The notes beneath the pieces are model-generated. The model saw only the letters and a program-made list of their open reading frames with translations. It was not told where the DNA came from and did not search any database. The translations under genes were made by a program, and so were the position numbers. Shown piece by piece: positions 8,206 to 16,037 of a stretch of DNA of 64,000 nt. Origin of the DNA: Lutimonas vermicola (GTDB taxonomy: Bacteria; Bacteroidota; Bacteroidia; Flavobacteriales; Flavobacteriaceae); assembly GCF_038433205.1 (NCBI RefSeq), contig NZ_JBCDNA010000001.1, forward strand, positions 124,001-188,000, given 5' to 3'. Each line of letters begins with the position of its first letter. Within the stretch, counting starts at the first letter, position 1.

Positions 8206-10098
8206 ATGAAAAATATTAAGCTTTTAATTTTATTATTATTTTTTGGATGGTCAGCTGCTTTTGCTCAGGACAAAAGGTTTATCACTTATAAAGTTAAGGA
8301 GGGGGAGACTATACAAAGTATATCTAAAGCATTATCAGTAACTCCATATGATCTTTTAAAATTGAATCCTGATGTAAAGGATAATGTAAGCGTGAACGAC
8401 ATCATCATCATTCCCAATAAGCAGTATGATCCTTTGGCGGATATTACCAACGCTGATCTAAGAGGAGTTGGTGATAAAGATATTATAGTTGATAAGTTCA
8501 TTTATCACGAGGTCCTTCCTAAGGAGACGATGTACAGTATTACCAATAGCTTTGATGTTACTGCTGAAGAACTCAAACGCAACAATCGATTTTTATCCGA
8601 AAAAGGCTTAAAGATAGGACAGGTGATAAAAATCCCATTAAAGATAGATGACTCCGAATTAAAGGCCAAAGAGGCAAATACACAGCCTTATTTGGTAAAA
8701 CCCAAGGAAACAAAATACAGTATTTCAAAAAATTTCGGAATCACGATTGAATATCTTGAAGAATTAAATCCGAAGATTGCTCAAAATGGGCTGCAGATTG
8801 ATGATGTCATCCTGGTACCCATTGAGTCTACTACCATGGTTGATGATGAGTTTCTGATTTATGAAGTGCAGAAATTAGAAACGATGTACAGTATCACAAG
8901 AAAATTTGGAATAACTGAAGATGAAATGTTGGCATTGAATCCGGAGGTGTCAGGTGGAATTAAAGAGGGTATGCTGATCAAGGTTCCAAATAACTTAAGT
9001 CTCGAAAAACCTTTATTTGTAGATTATATTCCTGCGGATACAGAACTGAAGATTGCAATGATGTTGCCTTTTAAAAGTAAAAGGGATAGTTTAAATTTTG
9101 AAGGGGACAGGCTTTTGAACATATCAACTGATTTTTATTTCGGAGCACTGATTGCAATAGACTCCTTGAAGAAACAGGGATTATCGGTCAAGATGAAGGT
9201 TTTCGACACAGAGAACAATAAACAAATTTCAAAAAAAATCAGCGAGGAACCGGGGCTGCAGGAATTTGATGCCATTGTAGGGCCTTTGTTCCTGTCGAAT
9301 GTGAAAGCGGTTTCAAATAATCTCAAATATGGAAAGCCCCTGATTATTTCGCCAATCTCGACAAAGGATCATTCTGATATCGACAATAATAAGCTGGTAC
9401 AGGAAAGAGCATCACTTGAGAATCATACAGAAGAGATGATGGATTATATAAAGGCCAATTACGAAAATCAAGACCTTATTGTAATTAAAAATACAAGTCA
9501 AAGGTCTCAAGAACATTACGACCGGATCATTGCTGATCTGCAGGCTTTAAATCCTGAAAAAGAAGTTAAGGTTCTGGAGCCAAAAGACGGTTATATAAAG
9601 CCTGATGAATTCAAGGTGTTCAGGGATACGCTTGAAAGAAATATTGTGAATTGGTTTTTTATTACTGACAATGACCCGGCCTATCTGGGTGACGTATTTA
9701 ATAATTTAGGGGTTTTTCCTGAAGCAGACAGTTTGCTTGTTTTTGGTTTTGAAAAAGATAGAAACTTCAATAAAATTGATAATAATTTTTTGGCACGTGT
9801 GAACTTCCATTATCCGAGCAATACATTTATTGATTATAATTCGGCGGCCTATAAGCATTTTGAAACAATCTATAGAAAGAAGTATTTTGGAAGGCCTTCG
9901 TCTTTTTCAGTTGAAGGTTTTGACCTTACTTATGATCTTTTACAGCGTCTAGCGAATGACCCCGATCTTATTAATCAGGGAGTTTCGGAAAGAATAGGAA
10001 CCAAATATGATTTTATCGAAAATACTTCGGGAGGAATAATCAATAAAGGAGTATATATCATAAAGTATGATGGTCTTTCTGAAAAGGTAGTCAATTAG
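8206..10098 (+). CDS. LysM-repeat protein with a periplasmic-binding-like domain
   Basis: The protein has 630 residues and a signal peptide ending AFAQ. Four LysM modules follow (about residues 27-70, 97-145, 164-206 and 220-265), each with a Y-x-V-x-x-x-E-T-x-x-S-I start and an I-x-I-P-type end. LysM binds peptidoglycan glycan strands. From about residue 280 a type-1 periplasmic-binding-protein fold begins (LKIAMMLPFKSK, ALIAIDSLKKQG, FDAIVGPLF), as in the ligand-binding subunits of amino-acid transporters and LpoA-like proteins. No transporter partner lies nearby, so a cell-wall-linked sensing or scaffold role is more likely. It sits between guaA and a convergent gene 8 bases away. Confidence 0.85.
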   Translation: MKNIKLLILLLFFGWSAAFAQDKRFITYKVKEGETIQSISKALSVTPYDLLKLNPDVKDNVSVNDIIIIPNKQYDPLADITNADLRGVGDKDIIVDKFIYHEVLPKETMYSITNSFDVTAEELKRNNRFLSEKGLKIGQVIKIPLKIDDSELKAKEANTQPYLVKPKETKYSISKNFGITIEYLEELNPKIAQNGLQIDDVILVPIESTTMVDDEFLIYEVQKLETMYSITRKFGITEDEMLALNPEVSGGIKEGMLIKVPNNLSLEKPLFVDYIPADTELKIAMMLPFKSKRDSLNFEGDRLLNISTDFYFGALIAIDSLKKQGLSVKMKVFDTENNKQISKKISEEPGLQEFDAIVGPLFLSNVKAVSNNLKYGKPLIISPISTKDHSDIDNNKLVQERASLENHTEEMMDYIKANYENQDLIVIKNTSQRSQEHYDRIIADLQALNPEKEVKVLEPKDGYIKPDEFKVFRDTLERNIVNWFFITDNDPAYLGDVFNNLGVFPEADSLLVFGFEKDRNFNKIDNNFLARVNFHYPSNTFIDYNSAAYKHFETIYRKKYFGRPSSFSVEGFDLTYDLLQRLANDPDLINQGVSERIGTKYDFIENTSGGIINKGVYIIKYDGLSEKVVN

Positions 10099-10106
10099 AA
10101 AAGGCT

Positions 10107-11708
10107 CTAATTCTCCACTGATTTTTTACCGTATATCTGGTTGTATGTGTGGTTGGCAAAACCAAAGCCTGCTTCTTCATATAAATTAAAAACAACATCA
10201 ACACCAGCATCAGTCAACTCCTTCATTTCGTCATTGTATCTGGAGATAGCTGCCACTTTTATATTGCAATGAACAAGTTTCAGTTGCTGAATAACATTCA
10301 TATGTGTGGCGTGACTTGGTGTTGCCAATATGATCAAAGGCAGATTAACCGACATATTAACCCTTTGCCAAAAATTCAGATCGGTCACATCACCTTGAAT
10401 GACATGATATCCTAAGGCATTTTTCTTTTTGATAACGTCGAGATTAATGTCTATGCCCAATACATTTTTATGATATTTTTCGGTCATAACCCTATAGACT
10501 TCAGATCCGGTTCTTCCCATACCAAAAACGATAACTTCTTCTTTACCAAAAACTATGGGTTCATCTTCAGGCAATCGCGTGTCTGTTTCAAAATGAAGAA
10601 AATATTTTTGAAACCTGGCATATATAGGCTGTGCTTTCATATTTAATAAAGAAGCCATTATCATGGTTAGTGAGAGGGAAACAGCAAATATGACCAGCCA
10701 TTCTGTAGTGATCCATCCGTTGGCAACGCCTGCTGCCCCAACAATAAGACCAAATTCGCTATAGTTCGCAAGATTAAAGGAACTGAGTACCGAAGTTCTG
10801 GCCCTTAATTTGAACCTGGTTAAAATCAAAAAGAGCAAGATTATTTTTAAAGGCATCAAAAGTGCAAGGAGAACTGACGTACTCAAGGCCTCTGGGTCTG
10901 GCAGGCCGGATAAGCCAATGGTCAGAAAAAACCCGACCAAAAAAAGGTCCTTAAAATCCATCATTGTATTTGCAAGTTCTTCGGCCCGATCGTGTTCGGC
11001 CAGTAACATGCCAAAAACAAGGGCCCCCAAATCCGGTTTTAACCCGACTACTGAGAATAATGCGGCACCCGAAAGGGGAAGGAGTACACCCAATAGGATG
11101 AGTAATTCTCCATGTCCTGTTTTGTTCAGTACAAAGGAGAGTTTACGGTTTTTGATCATTTTTGGAACAAAGAGTAATAGGAGTAGGGCAAGAGCCCAAA
11201 CAGAAGGTGTTTTTCCGGAACTTACGGTAAGAAAAACAACTGCAAAAATATCCTGCATGACTAATATGCCAATCGCAATCTTTCCATGTGTGCTTTTCAT
11301 GGCTCCTGTTTCTTCAAGGATCTTAACAGCGAAAATTGTACTTGAGAAACTCAGTGCAAAGGCGATCAAAAATGAGGTTTGAATGCTTAGTTCAGTAAAT
11401 TTCGAAAAACCGAAAAGGCCAAGGAGCAGGATCAATAATCCAAACATCAGCGTAGTAATCAGCATGTGAAGTGAAGAACCTGCCCAGATTTCAGGTTTGA
11501 GAAGGTTTTTGATCTTGAGTTTTAATCCGATCGTAAATAATAAAAGTAAAACCCCGAAATCAGCGATATGGTCCAGGGCCTCACTATTTTCAACCCCAAG
11601 CGCATTCAATGCGAATCCTGCCATAAGAAAACCCACCAGAGGGGGAAGACCTATTTGTTTCACTGTAAAGCCAAAGCCAAAGGCAAAAATGATCCATAAG
11701 GGGTCCAT
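10107..11708 (-). CDS. Cation/proton antiporter, CPA2 family (KefB/KefC/YbaL-like)
   Basis: The protein has 533 residues. The first ~370 form a Na_H_exchanger membrane domain with many hydrophobic helices (GLPPLVGFLMAGFALNALG, FALSFSSTIFAVKILEETG). From about residue 390 a TrkA-N (RCK) domain begins with the Rossmann motif VFGMGRTGSEV and continues GYHVIQGDVTDL. There is no TrkA-C domain. Relatives exchange K+ or Na+ for H+ across the inner membrane under nucleotide control. The start lies 35 bases after the stop of nhaA on the same strand, so the two antiporter genes are probably co-transcribed for pH and cation homeostasis. Confidence 0.9.
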   Translation of the reverse strand: MDPLWIIFAFGFGFTVKQIGLPPLVGFLMAGFALNALGVENSEALDHIADFGVLLLLFTIGLKLKIKNLLKPEIWAGSSLHMLITTLMFGLLILLLGLFGFSKFTELSIQTSFLIAFALSFSSTIFAVKILEETGAMKSTHGKIAIGILVMQDIFAVVFLTVSSGKTPSVWALALLLLLFVPKMIKNRKLSFVLNKTGHGELLILLGVLLPLSGAALFSVVGLKPDLGALVFGMLLAEHDRAEELANTMMDFKDLFLVGFFLTIGLSGLPDPEALSTSVLLALLMPLKIILLFLILTRFKLRARTSVLSSFNLANYSEFGLIVGAAGVANGWITTEWLVIFAVSLSLTMIMASLLNMKAQPIYARFQKYFLHFETDTRLPEDEPIVFGKEEVIVFGMGRTGSEVYRVMTEKYHKNVLGIDINLDVIKKKNALGYHVIQGDVTDLNFWQRVNMSVNLPLIILATPSHATHMNVIQQLKLVHCNIKVAAISRYNDEMKELTDAGVDVVFNLYEEAGFGFANHTYNQIYGKKSVEN

Positions 11709-11743
11709 AAAACAATTATTGTTTAATCAATTAAAAAAATAGT

Positions 11744-13060
11744 CTATTCCTTTTTCTGAGAGCCAATACTAAGCCATAACATTCCAATGATTGCCGATAA
11801 TGCAGAGGCAGCCATGATTCCTACCTTTGCAATTTGTTTGAATGATTCTTCTTTAAAGGCAAGATCGGAAATAAACATGGACATGGTAAAACCAATCCCT
11901 GCCAGAAATGCCACGCCATATATTTGATGCCAGCTTACACCTTCGGGCAGTGAGGCGATTTTAAATGTGACCACTAGTTTTGACAAAAGTGATATCCCTA
12001 TGAATTTTCCCAATACAAGGCCACATATAATACCAATGGATATGGGATGGATCAGCATATCCATTATTTTACCATCTATATGAACTCCTGCATTACTCAA
12101 GGCAAAAACCGGTAATATAAAATAGGCAGTAACCGGGTGTAAAGTGTGTTCAAGCCTTTGCAAGGGAGTGATCGCTTTTTCATTTAAATCCTGAATTTCG
12201 GCTAGAAGGTATACTTGTTTTTTTGTCAGAAGAGAACTTTTAGTATCTGATTCTTCCTTTTTGAATTTGTTTAAATACAGCGTCAGTTTATCAATATAGC
12301 TTTCTTCATTTATTTTTGTCCTTGCAGGAATAGTTAATGCAATTAAAACTCCGGCTATTGTGGCGTGTACCCCTGAATACACAAAGGCGATCCAAACACC
12401 GGCGAAACCAAGAATCGCATAAAATAATGCCCTTCTGACACCGGCCAAATTGGCAGTAATCAGAATAACAAGGCAAATTCCGGCATAGAGTAATTCATTA
12501 TAATCTATAGATTCGGTATAAAATACTGCAATAACAAGAACTGCACCTAAATCATCAGCAATGGCAAGGGCTGTTAGAAAAATTTTAAGATTCAGAGGAA
12601 CGCGATTCCCCAGCAAGGCAAGCAGGCCCAAGGCAAAAGCAATGTCGGTCGCCATCGGAATTCCCCAGCCGTTGATGTATTCAGGATAGTTAATAGCGGC
12701 GATAGCATAAAATAATGCTGGCATCAGCATCCCGCCAACTGCCGCTGCTATGGGTAAAGAGGCTTTTTTAATTGAGGATAATTCTCCGCCTATAACTTCT
12801 CTTTTTATTTCAAGACCGACCACGAAAAAAAACAATGCCATCAAACCGTCATTGATCCAATGGTGCAATGAGGATACCATGTTGATCTTGCCCCAGACAA
12901 AACCAACCTGATAATCATGCCATATATAATGATAAGAATCATAAAATGAAGAATTGGCCCAAAACATGGCTGCAATCGTTGCTACAATCAGCAGGATTCC
13001 TCCATAGGCTTCTTCATTAATAAATCGCGATATCTTAAAGAAATTCAAAGGTTTGTCCAT
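11744..13060 (-). CDS. nhaA: Na+/H+ antiporter NhaA
   Basis: The protein exchanges internal Na+ for external H+ at the inner membrane. The hallmark double aspartate is present in ALAIADDLGAVLVIAVFY, along with MATDIAFALGLLALLG and FFVVGLEIKREVIGGEL. At 438 residues it is ~50 longer than the E. coli enzyme. The extra length is a charged cytosolic insertion (about residues 255-310, KKEESDTKSSLLTKKQ region) before the C-terminal helices, which I believe is common in Bacteroidota. ATG 13060 is preferred over the in-frame GTG at 13066. It is the first gene of a two-antiporter operon. Confidence 0.96.
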   Translation of the reverse strand: MDKPLNFFKISRFINEEAYGGILLIVATIAAMFWANSSFYDSYHYIWHDYQVGFVWGKINMVSSLHHWINDGLMALFFFVVGLEIKREVIGGELSSIKKASLPIAAAVGGMLMPALFYAIAAINYPEYINGWGIPMATDIAFALGLLALLGNRVPLNLKIFLTALAIADDLGAVLVIAVFYTESIDYNELLYAGICLVILITANLAGVRRALFYAILGFAGVWIAFVYSGVHATIAGVLIALTIPARTKINEESYIDKLTLYLNKFKKEESDTKSSLLTKKQVYLLAEIQDLNEKAITPLQRLEHTLHPVTAYFILPVFALSNAGVHIDGKIMDMLIHPISIGIICGLVLGKFIGISLLSKLVVTFKIASLPEGVSWHQIYGVAFLAGIGFTMSMFISDLAFKEESFKQIAKVGIMAASALSAIIGMLWLSIGSQKKE

Positions 13061-13133
13061 AGTCACTCTTTTTGTTCCATTGTAAATTGATAGAAAAACT
13101 GATTCATTCAGGGCATAGCTGCATTAGTAAATT

Positions 13134-13141
13134 CAAATATA
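13134..13141 (-). promoter_or_regulatory. -7 promoter box upstream of nhaA
   Basis: The minus strand reads TATATTTG, a match to TAnnTTTG, 74 bases before the nhaA ATG. Confidence 0.4.
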
Positions 13142-13168
13142 CGCAGTTTGAACTCAGTTCAATAAGGT

Positions 13169-13206
13169 AAAAAAAAAGGCCCGTGTAAATTACACGGGCC
13201 CTTTTT
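13169..13206 (-). terminator. Rho-independent terminator after pdhC
   Basis: GGGCCCGTGTAA and TTACACGGGCCC-type arms (about 13178-13202) form a near-perfect palindromic stem flanked by A and T runs. It begins about 17 bases past the pdhC stop on the minus strand, with a T-rich tail in that direction. Confidence 0.9.
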
Positions 13207-13222
13207 ATTCGTTTATATATTT

Positions 13223-14836
13223 TTATATCAGCATCGTTACAGGATTCTCGATATATCCTTTCAAAGTTTCAAGGAACAAAGCTCCCGTTGCACCATCTAC
13301 TGTTCTATGGTCACAGGCAAGGGTCAGTTTCATGGTATTTCCCACAACAATATTTCCTTCTTTCACTACTGGTTTTTGAACAATAGCTCCCACTGAAAGG
13401 ATTGCCGAATTAGGTTGATTGATGATACTTGTAAAATCAGTGATACCAAACATACCTAGATTTGAAATGGTAAAAGTGCTTCCTTCCATTTCCTCAGGAG
13501 TCAGCTTTTTATTTCTTGCCCTTCCAGCAAAATCTTTGACCTGAGATCCGATTTGCGTAAGACTTTGCTCATTTGCAAATTTCAATACAGGGACCAATAA
13601 TCCGTCTTCCACTGCAACCGCAACCCCAATATGCACGTGATGGTTCTTTTTGATCCTGTCATCAAACCATTGAGAATTTACCTGCGGATGTTGTTTCAGT
13701 GCCAAGGCTGCGGCTTTTACTATAATATCGTTAAAAGAGATTTTTGTGTCAGGAATGGAATTGTATTGTGTTCTGAATGCGATGGCGTTATCCATGTCAA
13801 ATTCTACATTCAAATAATAATGAGGCGCAGTAAACTTTGATTCACCAAGCCTTCTTGCAATAACTTTCCTCATTTGCGAATTTGGAACTTCCTCAAAGCT
13901 TTCCTGTCCTGAAGGGATAAATGGCATTTGAGCACCAGTAGCCGTTCCAGGCGTATAATTTTCTATATCTCTTTTTATGATTCTTCCACCTTCTCCGGTT
14001 CCTTGAATATGAGCAAGATTGATACTTTTTTCAGCCGCCAGTTTTTTTGCCAGCGGGGAAGCCACGATCCTTCCTCCAGTGTTTGAAGTAACTGGTACAA
14101 CCGGTTGCTGGCTCACTGCTTTTGCAGGTTCCTTACTTACAGGTACTTCCTTTGCAGGCTTTTCTTTCTTCACTTCAGCTGATTTTGACTCAACTGATTG
14201 AGATTTTAAACCTTCTGCAAAAGCTGTAACATCGGTTCCTTTATCACCAATAATTGCCAATACAGCATCAACACTTGCAGAGTCGCCTTCGTTCACGCCA
14301 ATATAAAGCAAGGTACCCTGATGGAATGATTCAAACTCCATAGTGGCTTTGTCAGTTTCAATTTCGGCAAGAATATCACCTTCATCCACTGTTTCTCCAA
14401 CTTTTTTCAACCATTTAGCTACCGTTCCTTCAGTCATGGTATCACTTAACCTTGGCATCGTAATGACTTCGACTCCTGCCGGGGCATCAACTTGTCCCGA
14501 AACACTTGCTTCTTCAGCAACTTCAACAGGGGCATCTTCCTTTTCGCTCACATCAGATGAGCCATTTGCTTGTTTTAAAAGGCTTTTATAGTCATCACCT
14601 TCATCTCCAATAATTGCCAGTAAGGTATCTACACTTGCAGTTTCTCCCTCATTTACACCAATATGCAGTAATGTGCCCTCATGAAATGATTCAAATTCCA
14701 TAGTGGCTTTGTCAGTTTCAATTTCTGCAAGAATGTCCCCTTCTTCAATTTTGTCGCCAACATGTTTAAGCCATTTGGCCACAACTCCCTCTGTCATGGT
14801 ATCACTCAATCTCGGCATGGTTATAATTTCAGCCAT
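13223..14836 (-). CDS. pdhC: Pyruvate dehydrogenase E2, dihydrolipoamide acetyltransferase
   Basis: The 537-residue E2 core transfers acetyl groups to CoA. It carries two N-terminal lipoyl domains, each with the lipoylated Lys in ETDKATMEFES (about residues 40 and 164). These are joined by Pro/Glu/Val-rich linkers to an E3/E1-binding domain (ASPLAKKLAAE, GTGEGGRIIKRDIE) and a C-terminal acetyltransferase domain with the catalytic DHRTVDGATGA. It lies 45 bases downstream of pdhA and must share its transcript. The E1-beta gene (pdhB) and E3 are not adjacent, the split arrangement usual in flavobacteria. A strong terminator follows. Confidence 0.97.
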   Translation of the reverse strand: MAEIITMPRLSDTMTEGVVAKWLKHVGDKIEEGDILAEIETDKATMEFESFHEGTLLHIGVNEGETASVDTLLAIIGDEGDDYKSLLKQANGSSDVSEKEDAPVEVAEEASVSGQVDAPAGVEVITMPRLSDTMTEGTVAKWLKKVGETVDEGDILAEIETDKATMEFESFHQGTLLYIGVNEGDSASVDAVLAIIGDKGTDVTAFAEGLKSQSVESKSAEVKKEKPAKEVPVSKEPAKAVSQQPVVPVTSNTGGRIVASPLAKKLAAEKSINLAHIQGTGEGGRIIKRDIENYTPGTATGAQMPFIPSGQESFEEVPNSQMRKVIARRLGESKFTAPHYYLNVEFDMDNAIAFRTQYNSIPDTKISFNDIIVKAAALALKQHPQVNSQWFDDRIKKNHHVHIGVAVAVEDGLLVPVLKFANEQSLTQIGSQVKDFAGRARNKKLTPEEMEGSTFTISNLGMFGITDFTSIINQPNSAILSVGAIVQKPVVKEGNIVVGNTMKLTLACDHRTVDGATGALFLETLKGYIENPVTMLI

Positions 14837-14881
14837 ATATTTTTTCTTTATTGGATAATTAACTTTTAATCTTCTTAATTT

Positions 14882-15880
14882 TTACAATCTGTGGCTTAAA
14901 AAGGGATACCCTTTTTCTTCATAAACCATATCGTAAAGTTGCTGCTTTTCAGGATAAGGTGATTCATCAGCAAACTTCTCGCAAGCCGTAACCTGTTCTT
15001 TTACGTCATCATTAATGGCTTGAATTTCCTTATCGGTGAGGTATTTTTTTTCTTTGATTACAGCCAGAACTTGAGCAATAGGGTCGATCTTTTTGTATTC
15101 TGCGACTTCTTCTTTTGTTCTGTATTTTTGTGCATCACTCATAGAATGACCTCTGTATCGGTATGTTTTCATTTCAAGGAAATAAGGGCCTTTACCGCTT
15201 CTTGCATGCTTGATCGCCTTGTCCATGGCCTGGGCTACCAAAACAGGATTCATACCATCAACAGGTTCCGAAGGCATTTCATAGGCAAGTCCTAACTTCC
15301 AGATTTCCTCATGATTTGCCGTTCTTGCAACAGAAGTACCCATGGCGTAACCATTGTTTTCAACTATAAAAACCACTGGTAATTTCCAAGCCATTGCCAT
15401 ATTAAATGTTTCGTGCAACGAGCCTTGTCTGGCAGCACCGTCACCAAAATAAGTTATGGTAACCCCATCACGACCAAAGTATTTGTCGGCAAACGCGATT
15501 CCGGCACCTAATGGTATTTGACCACCAACAATACCGTGACCTCCATAAAATCCTTTTTCTTTTGAGAAAATATGCATAGAACCACCCATACCTTTAGAAG
15601 TCCCTGTGACTTTTCCGTATAATTCTGCCATAACCCTTTTGGGATCCACGCCCATTCCTATAGGCTGAACATGGTTTCTGTAAGCAGTGATCATTTTATC
15701 CTTTGACAACTCCATGGCGTGCAAAGCACCTGCAAGTACGGCTTCTTGACCGTTATATAAATGCAGGAAACCCCTTACTTTCTGTTGTATATAAACCGCT
15801 GCCAATTTGTCTTCAAACTTTCTCCAAAACAGCATGTCTTTGTACCAGTTGATATAGGTTTCTTTCGTTATTTTCTTCAT
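14882..15880 (-). CDS. pdhA: Pyruvate dehydrogenase E1 component, alpha subunit
   Basis: The protein has 332 residues and binds thiamine diphosphate. The TPP motif runs from GDGAARQGSLHE to VFIVENN, the usual GDG-x(~25)-NN spacing. MGGSMHIF and GHGIVGGQIPLGAG are conserved alpha-subunit segments, and YRYRGHSMSDAQKYR holds the regulatory/activity loop. With the beta subunit it decarboxylates pyruvate and acetylates the lipoyl arms of the downstream E2. No beta-subunit domain is fused. It has a TAnnTTTG promoter box about 27 bases upstream and heads the pdhA-pdhC operon. Confidence 0.97.
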   Translation of the reverse strand: MKKITKETYINWYKDMLFWRKFEDKLAAVYIQQKVRGFLHLYNGQEAVLAGALHAMELSKDKMITAYRNHVQPIGMGVDPKRVMAELYGKVTGTSKGMGGSMHIFSKEKGFYGGHGIVGGQIPLGAGIAFADKYFGRDGVTITYFGDGAARQGSLHETFNMAMAWKLPVVFIVENNGYAMGTSVARTANHEEIWKLGLAYEMPSEPVDGMNPVLVAQAMDKAIKHARSGKGPYFLEMKTYRYRGHSMSDAQKYRTKEEVAEYKKIDPIAQVLAVIKEKKYLTDKEIQAINDDVKEQVTACEKFADESPYPEKQQLYDMVYEEKGYPFLSHRL

Positions 15881-15906
15881 TTGTATTTACAATTTTTTCA
15901 GAATGG

Positions 15907-15914
15907 CAAAAATA
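15907..15914 (-). promoter_or_regulatory. -7 promoter box of pdhA-pdhC
   Basis: The minus strand reads TATTTTTG; the ATG of pdhA is 26 bases further on. Confidence 0.5.
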
Positions 15915-16037
15915 CAACTTTTTTAGATAATTGAATTCTAAAAAAATTAACAAAATTCATTAATTCTTGCGCTTGGCGCAGAGAATCCGACATAAACTTA
16001 TTTGTATTCTTAGTTAATCAAACTTTAATTCACAATT

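Noticed and set aside
10810..11382. 190-codon plus-strand ORF inside the KefB/C-like gene
   Set aside because: Antisense shadow of a well-supported membrane-protein gene; basic/serine-rich composition without domain.
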